This document shows positions 16,102-24,872 of a DNA stretch of 64,000 bases, one piece after another. The stretch is from Streptomyces hygroscopicus subsp. hygroscopicus. Lineage in GTDB: Bacteria > Actinomycetota > Actinomycetes > Streptomycetales > Streptomycetaceae. Positions within the stretch are counted from its first letter, which is position 1; every line of letters starts with the position of its first letter. Position numbers and translations under genes: made by a program. The notes under the pieces were generated by a model. The model ran no database searches. It worked only from the letters and a program-made list of their open reading frames with translations, and was not told where the DNA came from. Location of the stretch: positions 124,001 through 188,000 of the forward strand of contig NZ_BSSM01000006.1 of assembly GCF_030269125.1 (NCBI RefSeq). Direction: 5' to 3'.

Positions 16102-17541
16102 TCAGTTGTCCCGGTACGCCTCCAGCAGCCGCAGCCACACCTCGCTGAGCGTCGGATACGACGGGACCACGTGCCACAGCCGGCTGACCGGGACATGGCC
16201 AGCGACGGCGATCGTCGCCGAGTGGAGGAGTTCACCGACGCCGGGGCCGACGAAGGTGACGCCGCGCAGGATCTCGTCCTCCAGGTCCACGACCATGCGG
16301 GCGCGGCCCTTGTAGCCGTCGCCGTACAGGGCCGCCCCGGCGACGGAGGAGAACTCGACGTCGACCGCGCGCACGCGATGGCCGGCCTGTTCCGCCTCGG
16401 CGAGGGAGAGGCCGACCGCGGCGGCCTCGGGATCGGTGAACACGACCTGGGGGACGGCCTCGTGGTCGGCGGTGGCCGCGTGGGCGCCCCACGGGCCGTC
16501 GAGCAGCGGGGCGCCGGTCGCGCGGGCGCCGATGGCGGCTCCGGCGACGCGGGCCTGGTACTTGCCCTGGTGGGTGAGGAGCGCGCGGTGGTTGACGTCG
16601 CCGGCGGCGTACAGCCAGTCGGTGCCCTTGACCAGCAGCGTGTCGTCGACCTCAAGCCAGCCGCCCGGTTCCAGGCCGACGGTGTCCAGGCCGATGTCGT
16701 CGGTCTGCGGCACGCGTCCGGTGGCGAAGAGGATCTCGTCGGCCTCGAACCGCTCGCCCGTGCGCGTGAGGACCAGGACGGCGCCGTTCTCCCGGGTGAC
16801 CGACGCGACGGAGGCACCCGTGCGCACGTCCACGCCGGCCTCGGCGAGGGCCTCGGCGACCAGTTCCCCGGCGAACGGCTCCATGCGGCTGAGCAGGCCC
16901 TTGCCGCGCACCAGCATCGTGACCCGGGAGCCGAGCGCCGCCCAGGCGGTGGCCATCTCGGTGGCGACGACACCGCCGCCGACGACGATCAGCCGGCCCG
17001 GGGCCGCCTCCGCGCTGGTGGCCTCACGACTGGTCCACGGCCTTACCTCGGCGAGACCGGGCAGGTCGGGCAGCTGGGCGCGGGTGCCGGTGCAGACGGC
17101 GACGGCGTGCCGGGCGGTCAGGGTGGTGACGCTGCCGTCGGAGACGGTGACGGTGACCGTGCGGGGGCCCGCGAGGCGGCCGTGGCCGCGGTGGAGGTCG
17201 GCGCCGATGCCCTCCACCCAGTCGGCCTGGCCGTCGTCCTGCCAGTGGGAGGTGAAGGTGTCGCGGCGCTCCAGCACGGCCGGGGTGTCGAGGGGGCCCT
17301 GGACCGCCGCGGCGAGGCCGGGCAGCCGGCGGGCGTCGGCCTGGGCGATGACCGGCCTGAGCAGCGCCTTGCTGGGCATGCACGCCCAGTAGGAGCACTC
17401 GCCGCCGACCAGTTCGCTCTCCACGATCGCGGTGGTGAGGCCGGCCGCGCGGGTGCGGTCGGCGACATTCTCCCCCACGGGCCCGGCCCCGAGCACCACG
17501 ACGTCGTACGTGATGGTTTCCGATTCCGTCGTTTCCGTCAT
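16102..17541 (-). CDS. Class I pyridine nucleotide-disulfide oxidoreductase (lipoamide dehydrogenase-like)
   Basis: A 479-residue FAD/NAD(P)-dependent flavoprotein. FAD binding is shown by VVVLGAGPVGEN near residues 14-25, the redox-active pair by GGECSYWACMPSK (Cys49 and Cys54, spacing C-x4-C), NAD(P) binding by VVGGGVVATEMATAWAALG, and FAD by LYAAGDV. At the C terminus the usual H-P-T-x-x-E of lipoamide dehydrogenase is SYPTLSE, so the catalytic His is replaced by Tyr. It is probably a quinone or disulfide reductase rather than a true dihydrolipoamide dehydrogenase. It is divergent from a thioredoxin gene. Confidence 0.9.
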   Translation of the reverse strand: MTETTESETITYDVVVLGAGPVGENVADRTRAAGLTTAIVESELVGGECSYWACMPSKALLRPVIAQADARRLPGLAAAVQGPLDTPAVLERRDTFTSHWQDDGQADWVEGIGADLHRGHGRLAGPRTVTVTVSDGSVTTLTARHAVAVCTGTRAQLPDLPGLAEVRPWTSREATSAEAAPGRLIVVGGGVVATEMATAWAALGSRVTMLVRGKGLLSRMEPFAGELVAEALAEAGVDVRTGASVASVTRENGAVLVLTRTGERFEADEILFATGRVPQTDDIGLDTVGLEPGGWLEVDDTLLVKGTDWLYAAGDVNHRALLTHQGKYQARVAGAAIGARATGAPLLDGPWGAHAATADHEAVPQVVFTDPEAAAVGLSLAEAEQAGHRVRAVDVEFSSVAGAALYGDGYKGRARMVVDLEDEILRGVTFVGPGVGELLHSATIAVAGHVPVSRLWHVVPSYPTLSEVWLRLLEAYRDN

Positions 17542-17714
17542 GGGATCAGTCTGGTGGGTGGTGTGCGCCGTGGCCACATGGGTACGGGCGCCCCACGGGC
17601 GCGCGGGTGCGCGAGAGGGATCCGGTGCGCGTGCGCCGTGCCCGGAATAGGCGGCCCGCCGACCGCGTTCTCGCCGTCGGTGACACCCCCACACCAGGAA
17701 GAGGGACCCACGCC

Positions 17715-18089
<375 letters not shown>

Positions 18090-18113
18090 CCGATCCGGGT
18101 GCCGGGGCCGGGT

Positions 18114-19109
18114 TCAGGTGGACTCGCGTCGTACGACCGAGACGCCGAGGACCCGGTGCGCCTCCGGCTCGCCGCCCGGGGCGCGCACCGCGCGGTCGAC
18201 CAGGGCGGCGAGGTCGCGACCCGAGGGCAGTTCGATGCGGACGCTGCTCAGCCGGGGCCGCAGCAGCCGCCCGAGCATCAGGTCGTCGGCGCCGATCACG
18301 GCCACGTCCTCGGGGATGCGCAACCCCTCGTCCTGGAGGGCGCGCATCAGCAGCATGGCGTACTCGTCGTTGTAGGCGAACACCGCGTCCAACCCGGGCC
18401 AGTCGGCGGCGAGCCGGGCGGCGGAACGTTCGGTGTAGGCGAGCGGCACCGCGGTGACGGTCGCCCCGGTGTCGCGCAGCGCCTGCCGGGCGCCGGTGAG
18501 CCGGGGCCCCGAATAGACCTCCAGCCCCGGCTCTTCGGGTACGACGACCCCGATGCGACGCCCGCCGCGTTCGTAGAGATGGGCGGCCGCGCACCGGCCC
18601 ACGGCCTCGTGGTCCATCAGCACGGCGTGCGCTCCCTCGACGCGTTCGGGGCCGAGGGTGACGACCGCGCGGGCGCCGGAGCGCTTGAGGATCCCCACGC
18701 CCCGCGGTCCGATCCCGGCGCCGGGCACCAGGACGGCCACGGGCCGCAACTCGGCCCAGGCGCGGGCGGCTTCGTCGCCCTCCAGGCCGACCGATCCGTA
18801 CTGGACGACGGTGTAGTCGAGCCGGCCCAGGGCGCCCTGGACCTCGTTGAGGAACGTGCCGTAGAGGACTCCGACGGGAACCGCCGGTGCGGGCATGAGG
18901 ACCGTACGGCTGTGTCCGGCGCGCAGGCTGCGGGCGGCCGCGTGGGGGACGTACCCCAGTTCCCGCGCGGCCTCGTGGACGCGCCGCCGCGTGGGTTCGC
19001 TGATCCGCACGGCGCTGGTGTTGTTCAGGACGTAGGACACGGTCGCGCGCGAGACGCCGGCCAGGCGGGCCACATCGGCACTCGTGGGAGTGTTCGGTAT
19101 CTGCACCAT
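18114..19109 (-). CDS. LacI-family transcriptional regulator
   Basis: A 331-residue repressor. The N-terminal LacI helix-turn-helix is TSADVARLAGVSRATVSYVL near residues 8-27, followed by the hinge helix with AARSLRAGHSR. A periplasmic-binding-like ligand domain fills the rest, with GADDLMLGRLLRPRLSSVRI near the end. The ligand is not predictable, and no sugar transporter or glycosidase flanks the gene. The ATG at 19109 is chosen; an in-frame ATG four codons upstream is equally possible, as neither has a clear ribosome site. Confidence 0.92.
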   Translation of the reverse strand: MVQIPNTPTSADVARLAGVSRATVSYVLNNTSAVRISEPTRRRVHEAARELGYVPHAAARSLRAGHSRTVLMPAPAVPVGVLYGTFLNEVQGALGRLDYTVVQYGSVGLEGDEAARAWAELRPVAVLVPGAGIGPRGVGILKRSGARAVVTLGPERVEGAHAVLMDHEAVGRCAAAHLYERGGRRIGVVVPEEPGLEVYSGPRLTGARQALRDTGATVTAVPLAYTERSAARLAADWPGLDAVFAYNDEYAMLLMRALQDEGLRIPEDVAVIGADDLMLGRLLRPRLSSVRIELPSGRDLAALVDRAVRAPGGEPEAHRVLGVSVVRREST

Positions 19110-19234
19110 GACAGAGCGCATCTTGGCAGAGCGCCCCACGGGTGGAACGGGCGGGGGACCATGGTTCGCTTTTCGACGAACTCCCGTACACCATAGGGCC
19201 GTTCGGAGACCGTCGACGGCCGTTCGGCCCCTTC

Positions 19235-19897
19235 TCAGGCGGGCGGGTCCGTGCGCGTCACCCGCGCCACCAGGTCCACCCAGCCCGCCTCGACGCGGGA
19301 CATGGGCATCCCGCGCTGCCGGGTCAGGTGGTGGATCAGCGCGGGGTCGAGCGAGGCGAGCAGGGTCTGGGCCAGCAGGTCGCAGTCGGCGTCCGGCACG
19401 ATCTGGCGCAGCAGCATGGTGACGTGGGTGCGCAGGGCCTGCGTCGCGGGGTGGGAGAAGCGGCGGCATGCCTCGGGCTGGGCGGCCAGCTGGAGCTCCA
19501 GCTGTTCGGCCGAGCGGTAGAGCACCGCGATACCGAACGCCCGCAGCCGCTCCAGGGGCGGCGCCCCCGGGCCGAGCGGCGGGGGCCCGCCGAGGAAGTC
19601 GGCCTGGAGCTGCCGGCCGGAGTGGTCGAGCAGGGCCATGAGCAGACCGGTGCGGTCGCCGAAGCGGCGGAAGACCGTGCCCTTGCCCACCCGGGCCGCC
19701 GCGGCGACGGCCTCCATGGTGACGCCGGCGACGCCGTGCTCCGCGATCAACCGCGCGGCGGCCTCCAGCAGCCGGGCCCGGTTGCGGGCCGCGTCGGCGC
19801 GCAGGCAGGGCTCCTCGGGCGCCGTGCCGAGCTCCAGCAGGGCGGGCGCGTCGGAGGGCTCCTGCGGCTTCGGGAAGGGCGGCGGCGCGCTGGACAT
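19235..19897 (-). CDS. TetR-family transcriptional regulator
   Basis: A 220-residue repressor. After a 30-residue Pro-rich leader, the TetR helix-turn-helix appears as LLEAAARLIAEHGVAGVTME followed by VAAAARVGKGTVFRRFGDR (about residues 43-80). The C-terminal ligand-binding domain is helical, and the end (HLTRQRGMPMSRVEAGWVDL) resembles regulators of FMN-reductase or oxidoreductase genes. The ATG at 19897 is used. It diverges from the NADPH-dependent FMN reductase gene, and two matching palindromes lie between them, so it very likely represses that gene and itself. Confidence 0.93.
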   Translation of the reverse strand: MSSAPPPFPKPQEPSDAPALLELGTAPEEPCLRADAARNRARLLEAAARLIAEHGVAGVTMEAVAAAARVGKGTVFRRFGDRTGLLMALLDHSGRQLQADFLGGPPPLGPGAPPLERLRAFGIAVLYRSAEQLELQLAAQPEACRRFSHPATQALRTHVTMLLRQIVPDADCDLLAQTLLASLDPALIHHLTRQRGMPMSRVEAGWVDLVARVTRTDPPA

Positions 19898-19928
19898 GAA
19901 GACAGGGTAAAGCACCGGGAACAGAACT

Positions 19929-19977
19929 GGACCCCGGTCCGGTTAGGGTGGTAGAAATTTAAACGGACCTCGGTCCG
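19929..19977. promoter_or_regulatory. Two palindromic TetR operators
   Basis: Two inverted repeats of the form GGACC-N2-GGTCC lie between the divergent tetR and reductase genes. The first is at 19929-19940 (spacer CC); the second is at 19964-19977 with one extra flanking pair, CGGACC-TC-GGTCCG. Their centres are 36 bases apart. Between them is the AT-rich promoter-like stretch GTAGAAATTTAAAC. This is the classic layout for a TetR repressor controlling a divergent promoter pair. Confidence 0.8.
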
Positions 19978-20015
19978 GATCGTAACGGCGATGTTTCAGC
20001 CCCTGGAGTTCTCCC

Positions 20016-20579
20016 ATGTCTGTTCGTATCCTCGCGCTCGTCGGCAGCCTCCGCGCCGGTTCGCACAACCGTCAGCTGGCCGAGGCGGCCGCCAAGCTCG
20101 CCCCCGAGGGCGCCGAGGTCGTGCTCTTCGAGGGCCTGGCCGACGTGCCCTTCTACAACGAGGACATCGACGTCGAGGGCAGTGTCCCGGCCCCGGCCGC
20201 GGCCCTGCGTGAGGCCGCCCAGGCCGCCGACGCCTTCCTGCTGTTCTCGCCCGAGTACAACGGCACCATGCCGGCCGTGCTGAAGAACGCCATCGACTGG
20301 CTGTCCCGCCCGTACGGCGCCGGCGCCTTCGGCGGCAAGCCCGTCGCCGTGATCGGCACCGCGTTCGGCCAGTACGGCGGCGTGTGGGCCCAGGACGACA
20401 CCCGCAAGTCGGTCGGCATCGCCGGCGGCAAGGTGATCGAGGACATCAAGCTGTCGATCCCCGGCTCCCTGACCCGCTTCGCGGAGACCCACCCGGTCGA
20501 CGACGCCGAGGTCGCCGCCCAGCTGACGGAGGTCGTGGCGCGTCTGCACGGCACCGCGACGGAGGCCGCGGCCGCCTGA
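20016..20579 (+). CDS. NADPH-dependent FMN reductase (flavodoxin-like)
   Basis: A 187-residue flavodoxin-fold reductase. FMN phosphate binding is shown by VGSLRAGSHNRQLAE near residues 9-23 and isoalloxazine contact by SPEYNGTMPAVLKNAIDWLS near 86-105. Members reduce FMN, quinones or azo and chromate compounds with NAD(P)H. The ATG at 20016 follows CTGGAG. Expression is probably controlled by the divergent TetR regulator through two palindromes upstream, and transcription ends at a strong hairpin 17 bases after the stop. Confidence 0.94.
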   Translation: MSVRILALVGSLRAGSHNRQLAEAAAKLAPEGAEVVLFEGLADVPFYNEDIDVEGSVPAPAAALREAAQAADAFLLFSPEYNGTMPAVLKNAIDWLSRPYGAGAFGGKPVAVIGTAFGQYGGVWAQDDTRKSVGIAGGKVIEDIKLSIPGSLTRFAETHPVDDAEVAAQLTEVVARLHGTATEAAAA

Positions 20580-20596
20580 GCCACGGCTACACCGAA

Positions 20597-20622
20597 GGGC
20601 CGGAGCCCCCGGGCTCCGGCCC
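20597..20622 (+). terminator. Strong hairpin after the FMN reductase gene
   Basis: GGGCCGGAGCCC and GGGCTCCGGCCC pair perfectly over 12 bp with only two bases between the arms, 18 bases after the stop codon. No long T-tract follows, only CTCTCG. It is a convincing GC-type terminator. Confidence 0.85.
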
Positions 20623-20734
20623 TCTCGCGTGTACGGCGGCCGGGGGTACGGTTCCGCGCCGCGCTCGACTTCCGGGGCCGGTCAGGGGTATGCGGACGGT
20701 GGCCGTGCCGTGCCAGCCGCCCGAGGAGGAAGCC

Positions 20735-21694
20735 GTGCCCCTGGTCCCGCCCCCGTTCGACCCCGAGCTGGCCGCGTGCCTGGAGTCGCTCGGGGAGGCG
20801 GCCGCGCCCGGGTTCCGTCTGGAGGACCTCGCCGCGGCCCGGCGGGGCACGTGCGCCGGGTCGCCGGACCTCACCCTGGGCGGCGCCTTCGCGGTGGCGG
20901 AGCACGCGGTACCGGGACCGCCGGGCGCCCCCGGGGTCCCGCTGCTGGTCTGCCGCCCGGTGGACACGGCGGCCCCGCTGCCGGTGCTCTACCACGTGCA
21001 CGGCGGCGGCATGATGGCCGGCACCGACCGGGCCGGGGTGGACGTACCGCTCGACTGGGCACGCGAACTGGGCGCGGTGGTGGTCTCGGTGGACTACCGG
21101 CTCGCGCCCGAACACCCGCATCCGGCGCCGGTGGAGGACGTGTACGCGGGCCTGCTCTGGGCCGCCGGGCGCGCGGCGGGGATCGGCGGGGACCCGGCGC
21201 GGATCGTCGTCACGGGTGCCAGTGCGGGCGGCGGCCTCGCGGCGGCCGCCGCCCTGCTCGCCCGGGACCGCCAAGGGCCTCCCCTGCTGGGCCAGTTGCT
21301 GATGAGCCCGATGCTGGACGACCGCAACGACACGGTCTCCAGCCATCAGATGACCGGCACCGGCCTGTGGGACCGCACCGCCAACGAGACCGCCTGGACC
21401 GCCCTGTTGGGAGCGGGCCGCGGCGGCCCGGACGTCTCCGCGTACGCCGCCCCGGCCCGCGCCGCCGAACTGTCCGGGCTGCCGCCCGCCTACCTCGACG
21501 TCGGCTCGGCCGAGACCTTCCGGGACGAGACGGTCGCCTACGCGTCCCGCCTCTGGCAGGCCGGCGGGGCGGCCGAACTCCACGTCTGGCCGGGCGCGTT
21601 CCACGGCTTCGACACCCTCGCCCCCGAGGCGGCGCTGTCCCGGGCGGCGCGGTCGGCCCGACTCGGCTGGCTGCGGCGCCTGTGGACACGGTGA
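20735..21694 (+). CDS. HSL-family alpha/beta hydrolase (esterase)
   Basis: A 319-residue esterase of the hormone-sensitive-lipase family. The oxyanion-hole motif HVHGGGMMAG, the nucleophile elbow GASAGGGLA, an acidic residue in DVGSAETFRDE and the final FHGFD histidine give a complete catalytic site. The YRLAPEHPHPAP segment is also typical. It is expected to hydrolyse short-chain acyl esters. The GTG at 20735 is used because GAGGAGGAAG lies just upstream. A 10-base tandem repeat runs through the stop codon. It follows the terminator of the FMN reductase, so it has its own promoter. Confidence 0.92.
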   Translation: MPLVPPPFDPELAACLESLGEAAAPGFRLEDLAAARRGTCAGSPDLTLGGAFAVAEHAVPGPPGAPGVPLLVCRPVDTAAPLPVLYHVHGGGMMAGTDRAGVDVPLDWARELGAVVVSVDYRLAPEHPHPAPVEDVYAGLLWAAGRAAGIGGDPARIVVTGASAGGGLAAAAALLARDRQGPPLLGQLLMSPMLDDRNDTVSSHQMTGTGLWDRTANETAWTALLGAGRGGPDVSAYAAPARAAELSGLPPAYLDVGSAETFRDETVAYASRLWQAGGAAELHVWPGAFHGFDTLAPEAALSRAARSARLGWLRRLWTR

Positions 21695-21807
21695 GGCACG
21701 GTGAGGCACGGCCCGCGCCGAAATCCCTCCGCCGGCCTTGTCGACGTCACCGTTCGGCAGACCCGTGCCCGGAGCCTCCCGCAGGTACTCGCCGTGACGC
21801 CCGACCG

Positions 21808-22353
21808 TAACCCCGGGCCTCGCCGGGTCCGCCCGTGCGCTCGCCGCGGGGGAGGTGACCTCCCGGGAACTGGTCGAGCGGTGCCTGGCCCGGAGCGAGG
21901 CGAGCCGGCCGGCGGCTCGGCGGGGCTCCGCTGCGGGCGGCGCGGCGCGCGGAGGTGGTGTCGCAGCGACGGATCGGCGCCTTCCTCCCGGTACGACGTG
22001 CTCCTCACGCCGACCACGGCCGCGCCACCGCCGCGGATCGGCGCTTTGTACGGGCTCGGCGGGACGGCCACGGACCGGGCGATGACCGCCGCGTGTGCGA
22101 CGAGCAGAACCGCCGGCACATGGAGTTCCTCCACGTCCACGGCGAGTCTGCGCGTGGCCGTGGAACCGCTGGGTCGGCCGGGGTGAACGTGCCCGCGGGC
22201 TTCGTCGGCGACGGGCTGCCGGCGGGGGCGCGGTCGCTCGGCCCGGCGGGGAGCGAGCCGCTCCTGGTGTCTCCGGCCGCCCAGTGGGAGGCGGAACCGC
22301 GCCGGCACGAGCGGTGGCCGCCGGCACCGGCCGTGGCCGGGGTCAGACCGTGA
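21808..22353 (+). pseudogene. Decayed amidase
   Basis: The N terminus of an amidase-signature protein appears from about 21808 (ALAAGEVTSRELVERCLAR) and is then lost. A second frame gives YDVLLTPTTAAPPPRIGALY near 21990-22050, and a third gives VNVPAGFVGDGLPAGARSLG to the stop at 22353. Both latter pieces match the C-terminal part of amidases. The Ser-Ser-Lys catalytic core in the middle is missing, and at least two frameshifts separate the pieces, so no functional enzyme can be made. It fills the whole gap between the esterase gene and the membrane protein gene on the other strand. Confidence 0.75.
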
Positions 22354-22771
22354 GCAGACCGACGCCCAGGGCGAGCAGGGCGGCGACCTTGAGGAGTTCC
22401 AGGGCCACGTACCAGAGGTGGCTGCGGGAGCGGGGCAGGTCCTCGCCCGCGAGCACCCGGTCGGACCGGCGGTTCAAGTAGGGGCGGACGGCGGCCAGTT
22501 GAGCCAGGAGCAGCACCGCCGCGGCCGCCGTGAGGCCGGTGATCGCGGTGGGCGCGCCGTGCGGCGCGACCGCGATGACCACCACGACCGCGAACACCGC
22601 CTCGACGGTGTTCAGCGCCCGGAACACCAGTCGGCCGATGCCGAGCCCGACGGGGATGGTCACGCCGGGTGCGCGGAACTTCAGCGGCGCCTCCAGGAAG
22701 GAGATGGCCAGCACCATCCCGAGCCAGACGAAGGTGATCGCGGTGGCGACCGCGGCGGACGTGGCGTTCAT
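22343..22771 (-). CDS. Four-helix membrane protein coupled to the upstream regulator
   Basis: A 142-residue membrane protein with four hydrophobic segments: AVATAITFVWLGMVLAISFL, AVFAVVVVIAVAPHG, LTAAAAVLLLAQLAAVRPYL and ALELLKVAALLALGVGLLTV. The polar motif FLEAPLKFRAPGV after helix 1 and LNRRSDRVLAG are conserved-looking. I do not recognise the function; it resembles small membrane proteins often placed beside winged-helix regulators. The ATG at 22771 overlaps the stop of the regulator gene (ATGA), so the two are made together. Its 3' end overlaps the amidase remnant by 11 bases. Confidence 0.8.
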   Translation of the reverse strand: MNATSAAVATAITFVWLGMVLAISFLEAPLKFRAPGVTIPVGLGIGRLVFRALNTVEAVFAVVVVIAVAPHGAPTAITGLTAAAAVLLLAQLAAVRPYLNRRSDRVLAGEDLPRSRSHLWYVALELLKVAALLALGVGLLTV

Positions 22772-23505
22772 CGGTGCGTTGCCTTTCCAGTGTCCCGGGG
22801 GGCGCCTCGCGCGTCCCGTGGTGCGGAACCCGCCTCGCCGAGGTGGGCGTAGCAGGAGTCGGGTTCGGCGAACGGCTCCAGACCGGTCGCCGTCAGCGGC
22901 GCGTCGAGCCGGGCCAGGGCGCCCTGGATCAGGCCGAGGTGCAGGGGGCAGACCAACTGACCGTGTTCCTCGGCGAGTTCGAGGAACGGGCAGTGCCGCA
23001 GGCGGATCCGCTCGGGGGCGTTCCGCTCGCCTGCGCCCAAGGCGGGCTCCGGTGTCCGCGGGGCGGGCTCCGGCTCGAAGCCCAGGTCGGCCAGCAGCGT
23101 GAGGAGCCGGGTCGCCGATGCCTCGGCCGTCGGCTGTTCGAACGGCGGCAGCGGGTCCACCAGGAAGCGGCCCCACTCCCGGCCCGTCTCCACGGCCTCC
23201 TCGCGCGCCCGGTCCGGATCGGCCAGGGCCCAGCGGCTGAGCAGCATCCGCGCCAGCAGCAGGTAGCCGCGCGCGCCGCCGCGGTCCATGCCGGGGCGCA
23301 CGGCGTACACGGTACGCGGCCGGCCGGGGCCGGTGGGCGCCTCCGCCCGGCGCTCGACCAGGCCGTCGGCCACCAGGGCGTCCAGGTGGAAGCGGACGGT
23401 GTTGGGGTGGACGCCCAGGCGCTCGGCCGTCTCGGTCACCCCGAGCGGCGCGGGTGCGGCACGCAGCGCGTCCAGCACGGCACGCCGACGCGGACTCTCC
23501 GCCAC
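22768..23505 (-). CDS. SufR-like winged-helix regulator with cysteine-rich C terminus
   Basis: A 245-residue regulator. The N-terminal winged helix (RRAVLDALRAAPAPLGVTET, then VHPNTVRFHLDALVADGLVE) is of the ArsR/DeoR-like type. The C-terminal part carries a Cys/His cluster: LRHCPFLELAEEHGQLVCPL with Cys-x13-Cys, then a third Cys in DSCYAHL, resembling SufR-type iron-sulfur regulators. The cluster could bind Fe-S or a metal, but the fourth ligand is unclear. It is coupled to the membrane protein gene by an ATGA overlap and diverges from a cupin gene. Confidence 0.85.
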   Translation of the reverse strand: MAESPRRRAVLDALRAAPAPLGVTETAERLGVHPNTVRFHLDALVADGLVERRAEAPTGPGRPRTVYAVRPGMDRGGARGYLLLARMLLSRWALADPDRAREEAVETGREWGRFLVDPLPPFEQPTAEASATRLLTLLADLGFEPEPAPRTPEPALGAGERNAPERIRLRHCPFLELAEEHGQLVCPLHLGLIQGALARLDAPLTATGLEPFAEPDSCYAHLGEAGSAPRDARGAPRDTGKATHR

Positions 23506-23599
23506 GTCCCACCTCTCTCACCTGCGCGTATTTTTCACGAATCCTACGTGTGGAAATTGTACGCTTGCTCCTGGAGACCAAGAGCGGCAAGGGGTGCAC

Positions 23600-24028
23600 A
23601 TGACGTCGGAGTCCGCGGCGGGCGGCGGGTCGAAAGAGGTCGGACAGGTGGAGCCGGTTCCGCGGATGCTGTGCGACGCGCGCGCGCTGGCCGAGGAGCC
23701 ACCGGTGCCGTCCGGGGTGCTGTGGAAACTCGCCGAGAGCGGCCGCCAGTTGGATGCCAACGTGGTGCGGATCGCGCCGGGCGGGCGGATCGCGGCGCAC
23801 GCGGAGGCACGGCTGGACGTGCTGCTGCTCGTCGTCGCCGGGGACGGCGTGCTCGGCGCGGGCCGCTCGCAGGAACCGCGGCCGGTCCGCGAGGGTGCCC
23901 TGGTGTGGCTGCCGCGCGGCTCCACCCGCAGCATCGCCGCCGGGGAGCAGGGGCTGACCTATCTCACCGTGCACACCCGCCGCCCCGGCATGGCCATCAC
24001 CGCCCGGCCCGCCGACGGGCCGGCCTGA
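23600..24028 (+). CDS. Small cupin-domain protein
   Basis: A 142-residue protein with a single cupin barrel (about residues 45-125): VRIAPGGRIAAHAEARLDVL for the first motif and REGALVWLPRGSTRSIAAG for the second. Several usual metal ligands are replaced, as only one His is present in the first motif, so it may not be a metalloenzyme. The ATG at 23600 follows AAGGGG. It is divergent from the SufR-like regulator across an AT-richer promoter segment (23520-23575) and may be its target. Confidence 0.82.
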   Translation: MTSESAAGGGSKEVGQVEPVPRMLCDARALAEEPPVPSGVLWKLAESGRQLDANVVRIAPGGRIAAHAEARLDVLLLVVAGDGVLGAGRSQEPRPVREGALVWLPRGSTRSIAAGEQGLTYLTVHTRRPGMAITARPADGPA

Positions 24029-24165
24029 TCCCAGGACCCGTACCGAGGGACGGTCCAGGTACCGACGGGCCGGTCCCGCTCATATGGGGACCGATCCGGA
24101 CATGGCCCAACCGGCTCACGGCAGGCGCCCGTTGTCCCCCCGCCGGGGACCACTAGGGTGCCCCC

Positions 24166-24618
24166 GTGAGCACGTTTACCGACACCGCCGAGAACGTCCC
24201 CGGCCGCCACGGCCCGCACGCCACCACCGAGGCCGACCCGCGCGAGGTCGGCCGGGTGCGCACCGAGTACTCCCCCGCCCACGACGGCGACCCGGACCCC
24301 GGGGAGATCGTGTGGACCTGGGTGCCGTTCGAGGAGAACGACGGCCGGGGCAAGGACCGTCCGGTGCTGGTCGTCGCCCGCGAGGCGGCGGGCTCCTTCC
24401 TGGCCGTGCAGTTGTCCAGCAAGCGGCACGACGGCGACCGGGAGTGGGTGGCCATCGGCAGCGGCCCCTGGGACCGCTCGGGCCGGGACTCCTGGGTGGA
24501 CGTGGACCGGGTGCTGCGCCTGTACGAGGACGGCATGCGCCGCGAGGCGTGCGCCCTGGACCGGATGCGCTTCAACCTGGTCCGGCAGCGGCTGCACGAG
24601 CGGTACGGCTGGACCTGA
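24166..24618 (+). CDS. PemK/MazF-like protein
   Basis: A 150-residue protein whose C-terminal 100 residues resemble the PemK/MazF fold: DPGEIVWTWVPFEENDGRGKDRPVLVVA followed by FLAVQLSSK. The first 45 residues are an extra hydrophilic extension not usual in MazF toxins. No antitoxin-sized gene lies directly upstream, so it may be an orphan toxin-fold protein, not an active ribonuclease. The GTG at 24166 has only a weak ribosome site; the first ATG inside the domain is far downstream. The 254 bases after it contain no gene. Confidence 0.8.
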   Translation: MSTFTDTAENVPGRHGPHATTEADPREVGRVRTEYSPAHDGDPDPGEIVWTWVPFEENDGRGKDRPVLVVAREAAGSFLAVQLSSKRHDGDREWVAIGSGPWDRSGRDSWVDVDRVLRLYEDGMRREACALDRMRFNLVRQRLHERYGWT

Positions 24619-24872
24619 CGGCCGGTGCCGGCGGGCCCGCGCCGAGGACCCCGCGGCCCGGTGGGACAGCGCCGCCCGGCGAGGGCCCGCGGCCGCCTCG
24701 TGATCGCCCCCGACGCCGGGGGGAACGCCCGCCGCGGCGGGCCCGGGGAGCGGCGCGGCGCCCGCCCGGCCCGCGCCGGGAGCGGCCGAGCGGGGGACGC
24801 AGACCAGGCGTGCGCGGCGGGCGGAGCCTAGGTTGGGGGCATATGACCGGCAGCGGCGGGAGGAGGGGCGAC

